Below are positions 7,705 through 18,400 of a DNA stretch of 64,000 nt, piece by piece. The DNA is taken from positions 1,860,001 to 1,924,000 of the forward strand of contig NZ_CP094828.1 of assembly GCF_022865125.1 (NCBI RefSeq), read 5' to 3'. The stretch comes from Acuticoccus sp. I52.16.1 (GTDB lineage Bacteria; Pseudomonadota; Alphaproteobacteria; Rhizobiales; Amorphaceae). A model generated the notes under the pieces. The model did not search any database. It was not told the DNA's origin and was given only the letters and a program-made list of their open reading frames with translations. Both the position numbers and the translations under genes were made by a program. Position 1 is the first letter of the stretch. Each line of letters begins with the position of its first letter.

Positions 7705-10700
7705 TCAGAGGTAGGCCACCGCCAGCACCAGATGCTCGTCGAGCCCCAGGCATACGCCGACTTCGGAGCCGTCCGGCGCGGTGATGGCCGCGGCGCCGTA
7801 TTCGGGGTCGAGCATCCGCAGCGCGAAGGCCGCCGGGTTGCCGTTGAGCCCGGTCCCGAGGCATTTCGCCGTCGCCTCCTTGGCGCACCAGGCGAACAGC
7901 ACGTCGAGTTCGCTCGCCGCGCCGATCTCGCGCATGTAGGTCCGTTCGGAGTCGGAGAAGCCGGCCGCGACCACGTCGCCCGTCTGCACGCGGCCGACGC
8001 GCTCCAGGTCGATGCCGACCGGCATGCCCGGCGGCGCCGCCACCGCGACGGTCTCTCCGTCCACATGCGCGACCGAAACCTCCGGCACCGCACCCAGGAT
8101 CGCAAGCGCGTCGGCGTCGATGAACGGCTTCCCCTCGGCGTCGGCGCGGATGATGATGTCGGCCGGCAGCACCGCCGTCTCGAGGTGGCGCATGTACCAG
8201 CCGCGCGCGGCCTCCTTCATGGCGACGCGGCCGAGCAGCCATTCGTCCGCCCGGCGCGGCTTGCCGGCATAGGCCTTCCACTCCTCGCGCTCGTCGACCG
8301 AGAGCACCGTGTGGGCCAGCACCCGGCGCCAGATGCCGCCGGCATCGTCGAGGAAACCGGCCGGGAAGGCCGGCACCTGCCACACCAGCGTTCGCTCCGG
8401 GAGATCGGCGAAGACGCTGGACGCCTCGAATCCGTAGAACTCGTCGCGCGGCTGCCAGCGGGCTGCGTAGAAGGCGTGCGGCACGTCGAAGAAGCGGTCG
8501 TGCCAACCGGTGACGCGCAGGATCGGAGCGCCGTCCGCGCCGAGGCACACGAAGTCGCCGCGCAGGTAGTTGGTGCCGCCCTCGCCCGTCTCGAACCCCA
8601 GGCGGCCGGACATGATCGCCCCGGCGGTGTCCTCGCGCGCAGCGTCGAACAGCTCGATCGTGTCGATCCGGGAGGGGAAGGACGAGAAATCGGTCCCCAT
8701 CCCCTGCGCGATCCAGAAGGCGGTGACATGGCCCACCTGGTCGAGCAGTGCCGGGTTCAGCACCAGCGGCGGACGCTCGCCCTCGCGGAAGAAGCCGGTG
8801 AGCGGCGTGTCGGCGAGGATCGCGTCGAGCCCCGTGTCGTCCCACGAGTGCAGGCTGGCGATGCCCTGGAAGAGCGGGCCGTGGAACATACCGGTCTGGT
8901 AGAGGTCCTCGTCCGCCCACATCGGCCACTGCGGCTCGACCAGCGGCGTCAGCGCGACGTCCTGGGGGATTGCGGGCGCGGCATCCAGCACGACGGAGCC
9001 CTCCACCAGCGGGGCGCCGGCGATGTCGTTGACGCGCACGGCGACCACCGCTCGCCCGTCGCGATCGGCCAGACGGGTCGCCTCGATGCCGAGCGAGCGG
9101 GCGCCGTCGTCCAGCGAGACCCAGTTCCAGGCGCGCACCTTTTCCAGCCGCACCGGGACGAGGCCGCCGGTGAGCGCGGCGCCCGCCTCGGCCAGCATCT
9201 CCATGGTGACGGCGAGCGGCACCACCGGCAGCGCACACAGGTCGCGATCGATGTCCGAGACGTCCATCGCGTAGAGCACATGGTGGCGCAGGAAGGCGTC
9301 CCGGTCGAGCGCGAGGTCGCACTCGGCGACGAGACGCGCCCCGTCGTTCACGGCCACACGCTGGAGGAAGGGATAGGTGCCGGCGAGAGAGACGGTGTCC
9401 GCGTCGGCGACGGGCGCGTCCTCCGGCTCGGCCGGGGCGAGCGGCGGTGCCTCGGCGACCGCGGGCGCGCCGGCGGGGAACATCGCCGCGCGCAATTCGG
9501 CGATCTTGTCCTGCGGCAAGCGCACGATGGGCAGCGTGTTGGCGATGACCTTCTCGGGCCGGCGCTTGCCGCGATCGCTGACGACGTCCGACTGGCCGAA
9601 GCGGCGCCCGGCGAAGAGCTGCGCGACGTCGACAGGGACGCCGCTGACCCACAGCCGCGCCAGGCTGTGCATGAGCTGCACCAGGCTGGAGCGCCGGCGC
9701 GAGCCGAACGCCACGGCGAGCACGTCCTTGCCCGACAGCGTGTTCTCGATGAATCCGGTGAGGTTGGCCGAGGGGCCGAGCTCCACGAAGGTGCGCACAC
9801 CGTCCTCGTACATCTGCTCCACCGTCTCGGTGAAGCGGACCTTCGACTGCCATTGCAGCGCGGCGAGGGAACGGATCTCCTGCGGCACGTTGGGCATCGG
9901 CTCGGCGCTGGCGCACGAGTAGATCGGCATCGTCGGCGACGCGAAGTCGAGCTTTTGGTAGATGCCCTCGACCATCTCCGCGACCGGGGCGAAGAGCGAG
10001 GTGTGGTACGGCCGGTCGAACGGCAGGAAGGCGCAGAGTGCGGAATCCTTGCCCGCTTCGGCGACGATCTTGTCCAGTTCGGCGCGCTGACCGTAGAGCA
10101 CCGTCTGCTGCGGGCAGTTGTCGAGCGCGATGTGGACGTCCTGCGCCTCGCCGGCCAGCGCGTGCACCTTCTCGCGCGCCAGGCCGCCGATCGTGAGGAG
10201 CGCGCCACCGGCGATCGACGTCGACTGCTCGATCGCCTTGTAGAGCGTGTTCAGCTCGCGGATGCGGGTCTCCAGCTCGTCCCAGCCGGAGGCGCCGAGC
10301 ACCTTCGCCTCGTAGAGCGCGGCATGCTCACCGGAGGAATGGCCGACGACGCAGTCCGCCTTCAGGCCGAGAGTCGCCGCCACGGCGGAAAGCGCGCGGC
10401 TGGCGATGAAGGCCGACTCGGAGCCCATTTCGAGGCCGAAGAGGGCGCGATCCAGCTCGTCCTTGGCGTCCTGCCCCAGCAACGTCGGCGGCGGGAAGAC
10501 GGACTCCGAGGGGCGGAACCCGCGCGCGTCGCCGTAGAGGCCGTCCCAGAAGTCGAACCAGCGGCGTGCCTCGGGGAAGGGGCCGAGGAGGTCGGCGAGC
10601 ATCGATTGGTATTGCGCGCCTTCGCCGGGGAAGACGAAGGCGATCTTGCCGGCGCTCTGGCCGTCGCCGGCATAGATGCCGGAGCGCACCTGGAAGCGGG

Positions 10701-12369
10701 TGCGCCCGTCCCGCAGCCGCTCCCGCGCCTTGGCGAGGCGGTCGGCCAGCTCGGCCATGTTGGTGGCGACGATGCCGACCCGCATCGGGCCGACGTGGCC
10801 GTAGCGCTCGGCCAGGCCCTTGGCGATGCCGCCGAGCGGCTCGTCCGCCAGCGGCCCGGAGACCGCCGTCTCCAGCTCTTCGATTGCGGCGACCAGCGCG
10901 TCCCGCGTCTCGCCCGCCAGCACCATCAGCTCCACAGGCCAGAAGGCGGGGCGTGCCGTGGCGGTTTCCGGCGCCTCTTCCAGCACCGCGTGCGAGTTGA
11001 TACCGCCGAAGCCGAATGCGTTGACGCCGGCGCGCCGCGGCGTGCCGCGCGGGTGGATCCACGGCCGCGTCTCGGTGTTGATGTAGAGCCGGCTCTGGTC
11101 GAGGCCGATGGAGCCGTTGACCTCGTTGCACACCGTCGGCGGCAGGGTGCGATGATGCAGCGCCAGCGTCGTCTTGATCAGCGCGGCGATGCCGGCGGCC
11201 GGGATGCAGTGGCCGATCAGCGACTTGAGTGCCCCCAGCGCGATCTCCGGGACCTCTTTGCGCCGCGCGCCGAACACCTCGCGCAGCGCCGACACTTCGG
11301 TCTGGTCGCCGAGCGGAATGCCGGTGCCGTGCGCCTCGATCAGACCGATCGTCTCCGGCGACACGCCGGCATCCTTGTACGCGCGGCGGATGGCGGCGAT
11401 CTCACCCTCCAGCCGCGGCGCCAGGAGCCCGGAGCCCTTGCCGTCCGACGACTGGCCGAGACCCTTGACCACCGAGTAGATCGTATCCCCGTCGCGCACC
11501 GCGTCGTCGTAGCGCTTCAGCACCACCGCGCCGACGCCTTCCGACAAGAGCGTGCCATCCGCCTCTTCGGAGAACGGCATCACGGTGGAGGTCTTCGACA
11601 GCGCGTCGAGCTGGGTGAACACCATGTTCACCTCGGCCGGGATCGCGCCGTTGGCCCCACCGGCGATCATCAGGTCGCTGCGGCCCGCGCGCAGCTCCTC
11701 GACGGCGGAGAGCACCGCCAGCAGCGAGGACGAGCACGCCGCGTCGAGGATGTAGTTGGGGCCTCTGAGGTCGAGCCGGTTGGCGATGCGGCCGGTCATC
11801 ACGTTGGGGACGAGGCCGGGCGCGGTGTCGGCGTTGAACGGCGGCAGGTGCTCCAGCAGCACCTCGCGCATCTTGGCGAGCGCCGCGTCGGGCACGTCCG
11901 GCAGGAGGTCGCGCAGCAGCGTCACCGTCTGGTCGAGGACGACGCCATGCTGCACCACGTTGGCGTTGCCGCGGTGCAGGTAGGTCGAGTGGCCGAGGAT
12001 GATGCCGGTCGTCTCATGGTCGTAGCCGGTGAGGTAGCCGGCGTCGGCGAGCGCGTCGCGCGCCACCTTCAGCGCCAGGAACTGGTCCGGCTCCGATCCG
12101 TCGACCGAGTTCGGCACCACGCCGAGCGCGGCCGGGTTGACGCGGCAGAGGTCGCCGAGGAAGCCGCCGGCGGCGGTGGTGATGTGGGTGGTGCTGTCGG
12201 ACGTCAGGTAGCGGTCCGCCTCCCACTCCGGCACCGGCTGGCGGATCTGGACGGACTTGGCGCAGATGTTCTGCCAGAACTGGGCGGGACCGTCGGCGCC
12301 CGGAAAGACGCACCCGATCCCGATGACGGCAATATCTCTTGAACGATCAACCTGGCCCGCGTCGGCCAT
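7705..12369 (-). CDS. Pfa-like synthase subunit: KS-AT-DH with fused phosphopantetheinyl transferase
   Basis: A 1554-residue multidomain enzyme. (1) Ketosynthase, ~10-460: active Cys212 in DAACSSSL, His motifs EAHGTG (~346) and IGHCIPAAG (~388). (2) Acyltransferase, ~575-930: VFPGEGAQY and the serine elbow GHSSGE (~678). (3) A hot-dog dehydratase-like region, ~1000-1380: RHHVLYAMDV, LPVVPL and the second-half motif NPALLDQVGH; the usual HxxxG glycine is not obvious. (4) A C-terminal 4'-phosphopantetheinyl transferase, ~1440-1554: IDLERVGR and WCAKEATAKCLG. There is no ACP of its own, so it presumably works on, and activates, the ACP of the adjacent subunit. ATG at 12369 with GGAGAG upstream is preferred over TTG at 12372. 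The product is unknown. Confidence 0.9.
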   Translation of the reverse strand: MADAGQVDRSRDIAVIGIGCVFPGADGPAQFWQNICAKSVQIRQPVPEWEADRYLTSDSTTHITTAAGGFLGDLCRVNPAALGVVPNSVDGSEPDQFLALKVARDALADAGYLTGYDHETTGIILGHSTYLHRGNANVVQHGVVLDQTVTLLRDLLPDVPDAALAKMREVLLEHLPPFNADTAPGLVPNVMTGRIANRLDLRGPNYILDAACSSSLLAVLSAVEELRAGRSDLMIAGGANGAIPAEVNMVFTQLDALSKTSTVMPFSEEADGTLLSEGVGAVVLKRYDDAVRDGDTIYSVVKGLGQSSDGKGSGLLAPRLEGEIAAIRRAYKDAGVSPETIGLIEAHGTGIPLGDQTEVSALREVFGARRKEVPEIALGALKSLIGHCIPAAGIAALIKTTLALHHRTLPPTVCNEVNGSIGLDQSRLYINTETRPWIHPRGTPRRAGVNAFGFGGINSHAVLEEAPETATARPAFWPVELMVLAGETRDALVAAIEELETAVSGPLADEPLGGIAKGLAERYGHVGPMRVGIVATNMAELADRLAKARERLRDGRTRFQVRSGIYAGDGQSAGKIAFVFPGEGAQYQSMLADLLGPFPEARRWFDFWDGLYGDARGFRPSESVFPPPTLLGQDAKDELDRALFGLEMGSESAFIASRALSAVAATLGLKADCVVGHSSGEHAALYEAKVLGASGWDELETRIRELNTLYKAIEQSTSIAGGALLTIGGLAREKVHALAGEAQDVHIALDNCPQQTVLYGQRAELDKIVAEAGKDSALCAFLPFDRPYHTSLFAPVAEMVEGIYQKLDFASPTMPIYSCASAEPMPNVPQEIRSLAALQWQSKVRFTETVEQMYEDGVRTFVELGPSANLTGFIENTLSGKDVLAVAFGSRRRSSLVQLMHSLARLWVSGVPVDVAQLFAGRRFGQSDVVSDRGKRRPEKVIANTLPIVRLPQDKIAELRAAMFPAGAPAVAEAPPLAPAEPEDAPVADADTVSLAGTYPFLQRVAVNDGARLVAECDLALDRDAFLRHHVLYAMDVSDIDRDLCALPVVPLAVTMEMLAEAGAALTGGLVPVRLEKVRAWNWVSLDDGARSLGIEATRLADRDGRAVVAVRVNDIAGAPLVEGSVVLDAAPAIPQDVALTPLVEPQWPMWADEDLYQTGMFHGPLFQGIASLHSWDDTGLDAILADTPLTGFFREGERPPLVLNPALLDQVGHVTAFWIAQGMGTDFSSFPSRIDTIELFDAAREDTAGAIMSGRLGFETGEGGTNYLRGDFVCLGADGAPILRVTGWHDRFFDVPHAFYAARWQPRDEFYGFEASSVFADLPERTLVWQVPAFPAGFLDDAGGIWRRVLAHTVLSVDEREEWKAYAGKPRRADEWLLGRVAMKEAARGWYMRHLETAVLPADIIIRADAEGKPFIDADALAILGAVPEVSVAHVDGETVAVAAPPGMPVGIDLERVGRVQTGDVVAAGFSDSERTYMREIGAASELDVLFAWCAKEATAKCLGTGLNGNPAAFALRMLDPEYGAAAITAPDGSEVGVCLGLDEHLVLAVAYL

Positions 12370-12408
12370 CAAACTCTCCGCTATCCGTCAAAATGGCAGG
12401 GTGCGGGG

Positions 12409-15400
12409 TCAGACCCGCACCTCGCCGGCCCAGCCGCGGAAGCGGTTGAGCGCCTCGCTCGACGTGCTCTCCAGCTCGTCGATCACCATCACCGTACGGC
12501 CCGCCGCGTCGAGCACCAGGATCTCCGAGGAGAGCGCCGGGGCGGGCGTATCCTGCCGCACCTGAAGCACCATTCGTGCCGCGGCGCCGGCGCCGGCGAA
12601 GCGGCGGACGGGGCCGATGCGGTTGGGCAACGCCGGCGCGCCGCGGTGGACGATCGACCACACCCAGGCGAGTTGCGCCGCGGCGTCGATCAGCGACGGG
12701 TCGAAGAGCCATGCCGCATCCGCCGCCGCGCCGGCGACGAACCCCGCCTGCGGGGCGATCCCGGCGACGTTCGCGACGATGCCCGTCTCGTCCATGCCGA
12801 CGAGCTCGGTGACCGCCTGGAAGGCGGGGCCGTGGAACAGCATCTCGCGGTACGCCTCGCGGGCGGTCACGGACGAGGGGCGCGGGTCGATGAGGTCCGC
12901 CGCGACCTCGGCCTCGGGCAGCCGGTCGGCGAGCTGGAGGGCGGCGCTGTAGTGCGGCGCGCCCTTCTCGCCGGCGGACTTGATGCGCACGGAGGCCGAG
13001 AAGCCGGCCGCGTCGCCGTGCTCGCTGCCCTGCACCACCAGCTCGATCGGCGCCGGCGCGTCGCCTTCCAGCCGCAGGCCCTTCAGGAGGCGCACGTCCG
13101 ACACCTCGGTGATCGCCCAGCCGGGCCACACCATCTGCGCCGCCTGGGCCGACAGCTCCAGCGCGCAGGCGACGGGAAGCACCGGCACCCCGTCGATGCG
13201 GTGCTGATCGAGGTAGAGGTCCCGGCCGACGTTCAGCGTGTGAGCGACGATGCGGCCGCCGCGGGCGCCCTCGGTGTCGCTCGCGCCCGGCAGCAGGGCG
13301 AGCGGCGACGTCACGTCCTCCACCGGTGCCGGCGCGATGGCCATGAGCGCGCTCTGGTCGGTCTCGTGCTTCTCCCAGGGGCCCTCGCCCAGCACGATCT
13401 CGACATCGGCGATAGGGCCGCGCAGGATCTCGTCGCGGCACGCCTCGGCACCGCCGACGGGCTCGACCAGGATGACGCCCTTGCCCTCGAACTTGCGGCG
13501 CGTCTCGTCCGACACCATGCCGGGGCCGTGCCGCGTGCCGGCCCACGGACCCCAGTTGAGGACGGCGACCTTGGCGCTCTGCGGCCACCTGGCGCGCATT
13601 TGCAGGGCGATGCGGTTGAGAAGCTCGTTGGCGGCGGAATAGTCGGACTGGCCGGCGTTGCCGTAGCGCCCGGCGACCGAGCCGAACATGACGAAGAAGC
13701 TCAGCTTCTCCGGCTTCAGCGCGCGGGCGATGGCGAGCGCGCCGAGGATCTTGGTCTCGACCACGCGCAGCCAGCTCTCGGCGTCCTTGTCCACCAGGAG
13801 GCGGTCCTCGATGACGCCGGCGCCGTGGATCACTCCGTCGAGGCGGCCGAGCTGATCGTACAGGGTGCGCACCAGGCGGCTCATCTCCTTGGGATCCTGC
13901 GCGTCGGCGATGCGGTACTCGACCTTGGCGCCGGCCGCCGCGAACTCGGCGAGATTGGCGAGGATCTCGCGGTCGCGCAGCGTGCCGCGGACGATCCGCT
14001 CCACCTGCGCGGGCTTCACCGGCTCCTTGCGCGCCCGGGCGTCGGCGATGATCGCCGCACGCAGGTCGCCGAGGGTGACGGCGTGGGGGAAATGGTCGGC
14101 ATCGGCGGTCGGCAGCGGGGTGCGCCCGACGATGACGAAGGTGACGCCGGGCGCCGCCAGCGCATGCAGCGCCTCGGCGGTGATGCCGCGCGCGCCGCCG
14201 GTCGCCAGCACGACCGCGCCTTGCGGCAGCGCATCGCGCGCCGGGCCCTCGATCTCCTCCGCCACGGAACGGAAGATGGTGCGCACGCCCTTCGGATAGC
14301 CGACCTCGATGCGCCCACCGGGCAGGCGCAGCTCGTCGAAGATCTGCCCGGCGCTGACCGACTTGGGCGACTTCGCGTCGAGGTCGATCGCCTTGGCGAC
14401 GGCGTTCGGCCACTCCTCCTTGACGCTCTTGGCAAGGCCCGGCCCGCCGCCTTCGAGGCGCAGGGTCGGCGCGTTGCCGTCACGCCCGAAGCGGCCGCCG
14501 AGGCCGGAGACGAGAACGATGCGCCCGCCCTCGGCGAGGGAGGTCCCGAACGCGCGCAAGGCCTGATGCGGGAACAGCTCGTTGCGCAGCAGCTCGTTGC
14601 GCCACTGCGACGGGTCGCTCGACTCGGAGAGGCGGGCGGCCGACAGCGGCGCGGCGTGGATGAAGCCGACGACCGGCTCGTCCGGGTCGATGGCGAGGCC
14701 TTCGAGGGCCTTCACGTCGGCCTGGATCAGCTTGGGCGTGCCGCCCGCTTTTTCGATGAGGCCGGCGAGCGTGCGAGCGACGCCGCCGGTATCCTCGCTG
14801 ACGAGATAGGTGCCCTTCGGCAGCGCGTAGGCCGCCGAAGCGCCTGAGGGTTGGGCCTGCTCCCGGATGACATACCGAGACGGACGGGCGGTGGTGGCCG
14901 CCTTCCGGGGAGCGTTGTCCGCCTCGGTCAAATCAAAAGGGGCTGTGGCCCCCTGGACGCCCGAGCCGATCCGTTCGGCGAGCGTGTCGAGGATGCCGTT
15001 GAGCGACTTCTGCGCGTTCAACTGCTCGCCGAGGTCGGCGACGTTGGGCTGGACGGCGGACGGCAGGCCCTTGAGGAGCGCGCCCACGATCTCGACCCGC
15101 TTGATGGAGTCGATCCCGAGGTCGGCTTCGAGGTTCTGGTCCATGTCGAGCATGTCGCGCGGGTAGCCGGTGCGCTCTTCGACGACCTCGAGGAGGATGT
15201 CGGAGATCTGCGCGCGGCCCAGCTCGGTGCTGGCCGGCGCGGCGGCCGCCGCCGGGGCAGGGGCGGCAGCCGGAGCCGGGGCCGCGACGGGGGCGGGGGC
15301 CGCGGCGAGGGCCGCGGGCGCTTCGGCCACGGCGCCGTTGGCGTGGTGAGCGCCGCCGTTGAGGGCGTGGCCGTTGGTGTAGGCCCCGTTCGATCCGTTC

Positions 15401-18400
15401 GCTCCATAGGCCGGGGCCGGGGCGGTCGCGACGGGCGCCGGCGCCGCGAGGCGGCCGGGGCCGCCGGCCGGGCGGGCGCCGTTCTGATCACCGCGCGCCG
15501 GAAGGCGCATCGGAGCACGCTGCGGACGCGCGGGGAGCGCGGCCTGCTGGCTCACACCGGCGGGCATCTCGCCCCCGCCGAGATATGCGAGCATCACGCC
15601 TTCCTGAACATCGAGGAAGCGCTGCATCGTCGCCTGGAACTCGGCGACCGATGCGTCGTGCGCATTCGTTCGCGTCGAATCGACCATTCGAACTCTCTCC
15701 TTGTTAAATGTGCCTCTGCGGCCTTCGCGCATGGCCGCCTTGGCGGTCACATCGGTGCGAGTCTCCTGGGATTGGCCGAATGCCGACCGCGCCACGTCCC
15801 TATCGTTCGCCAGGCCGTGCGGCCCGGTCGTCTCCGGGGTCTGCGCCCCGTTGGTGGGGGCCATCGCCCCGTCGTTCGTCGTTCCGGCCGCGGGGGCCGG
15901 CTCGGCGGCGGCCACGGGGCGAGCCCGCGCGGCCCGTTCCACCTCCGCCTGTTCCAGCGTCAGCACCGGCAGCGGCGGCGCGCCGACGGGGCGGGCCCCG
16001 CTCCCGTTCAGCCACCACATGTGCTTGGCCGGGACCGTCTGCCGGGCATGGGCCGTCAGGTCGTTGGCCAGCGGCCGGCAATCGCGGCCCTGCCACAGAC
16101 GCTCCAGGTCGACGCGCGCGCCTTCGGCGAGCAGCCCGCCGATCGCCCGCAGGAAGCCTTCCAGGCCCCCTGCCCCGTCGTCCATCGTCACCGCGCGGTG
16201 CGGGCGGTCGCCCAACACCTTCTTCACCATGTTGGCGTGGGCCGACTTCGGCCCGACCGACAGGAAGACCCGCGCGCCGGCGGCATACATCGCCTCGATC
16301 TCGGCGACGAACTCGACCGCGCTCGCCAAGTGCGCGCCCATCGCGGCGGCGATCCCGGTCGCGGCGTGCGGCGCGCCGGTCTGGTTGGAATAGACCGGGA
16401 AGGCCGGCACGCTGAGGTCCATCGTGCCGATATGCTCGGCCAGGCGAGCCCCCGCCTCGGCGATGATCGGCGAGTGGAAGGCGGCCCCGACGGTGATCTT
16501 CTGCGCTTGCAGGCCGGCCTTGGCCATCGCCTGCAGCGCGACGTCGATGCCCGCCTTGGTGCCGGACAGAACCGTCTGGTCGGGCGCGTTGTGGTTGGCG
16601 ACCCACACCCCCTCGATGCCCTTCAACGCCGCCTCGACAGGCGGGCGATCGGCACGCACGGCGGCCATGGTGCCGAGGTCGCCCTCGCCGGCCGCCTCGA
16701 TCATCAGCCGGCCCCGCACCTCGGAGATCTCGAGGAGTTGCGGCAACGTGAGGACGCCCGCCGCGTAGAGAGCGACGAACTCGCCGTAGCTGTGACCGGC
16801 GGCCATGTCGGCCGAGACCCCCATCGCGCGCAGGAGCGCCAGGATACCGGTCTCCACCGCGCCGAGTGCGGGCTGGGCGATGTCAGTCCGGGTGAGCCGG
16901 TCCTGCGCCGCGGCGCGCGCGGCATCGTCGTAGAGGGCGCGGGCGAAGATCGCGCGCGACAGGCGGCCCCCCGCCAGACCCTTGCCGGCCATGGCGGCTT
17001 CGAGAACGGAGTCGGCCGCTTGCAGCCCCTCGCGTGCTTCCTCGAAAAGGAGCGCCAGCTCGCGGAACATGCCGACATATTGCGAGCCCTGGCCGGGGAA
17101 GACGAACGCCGTCTTGCCCTCCGCCGCCAGAGGGGCGGCACTGAAGGCGGCGCCCGCCGGCATGGCCGCCGCCGGGTCGGCGAGCGCGGCCGCCAGCTTG
17201 GCCACGGCGCCGTGCGGGTCGGCGCGCCCGTCCACCACCAGCGTCGCGGTGACGCCCTTGGCGGGGAGCTTGCGGGCGAGCGTGACGGCGAGGTCTCGCA
17301 CGGCCGGCGATTTGCCGGCCAGCCGGTCGGCGGTCTGCCGCACGGTGGCGGCGAGCGCGGCTCGGTCGGGCGCGCGCCAGGCGAGCAGTTCGTGGGACCA
17401 CGTCTCGCGCGGTGCGGGGGCCGGGGCGAGGCTGTCGTATTCCTCGACGGTGACGTGGAAGTTGGTGCCGCCGAAGCCGAAGGCGGAGATGCCGGCGCGG
17501 CGCGTTTCGCCATCGCGCACCAGCCAGGGGAGCGCCTCGTCGACGATGTAGAGCGGCGCGTCCTCGGCCGTCAGCGTCGGGTTCGGCTTGTCGATGTAGC
17601 CGTGCGGCGGCAACGTCTTGTGGTAGCAGGCGAGCGTCGCCTTCATCAGGCCGGAGATGCCGGCCGCGGCCTTGGTGTGGCCGATGAGGGTCTTGACCGA
17701 GCCGATGGCGTGGTTCGCCACCTCGGTGCCGCCCACCTCGTCGAGCGCACGGGAGACGGTTTCCAGCTCGGCGGTATCGCCGGCGACGGTGCCGGTGCCG
17801 TGCGCCTCGAACAGGCCCACGGTGGAGGGCGAGTAGCCGGCCATCTCGTAGGCGCGGCGCAGGGCGCGGATCTGCCCGTCCGGATGCGGTGCGGTCATCG
17901 ACTTGGCGCGCCCATCCGAAGAACCGGCGACGCCCTTGATGACGCCGTAGATGCGGTCGCCGTCGCGCTCGGCATCGGCGAGCCGCTTCATGGCGACGAC
18001 GGCGATGCCCTCGGAGATGGCGATGCCGTCGGCCTCACTGTCGAACGTGCGGCAGCGGCCGCGGGGCGACAGCGCCTGCGTCTTGGAGAAGCAAAGGTAA
18101 CCGAACGGCCCCTGCACGGTGTCCACGCCGCCGGCGATCACGCAGTCGGACCGGCCGGTCTCCAGCTCCAGCACGCCCTGGTAGACGGCCGTCAGCGAGG
18201 ACGCGCAGGCGGCGTCGACGGTGTAGTTGACGCCGCCGAAATCGAGCCGGTTGGCCGAGCGGCCGGCGGCCACGTTGAGCAGGATGCCGGCGAAGGAATC
18301 CTCGGTCCAGGTCGGCAGGCGCTCGGCCGCGGAGGGCTCCAGCTCGCCCAGGAAGCGCGGCATCTCCGAACGCACGGCGTACTGCGCGCCGACGTCGCCC

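Noticed and set aside
7327-12342. A 1671-codon open frame on the plus strand opposite the KS-AT-DH-PPTase gene
   Set aside because: It is a mirror of the minus-strand synthase gene, caused by very high GC. The translation is low-complexity and rich in Arg, His, Asp and Val, with no domain; the minus-strand protein has clear catalytic motifs.
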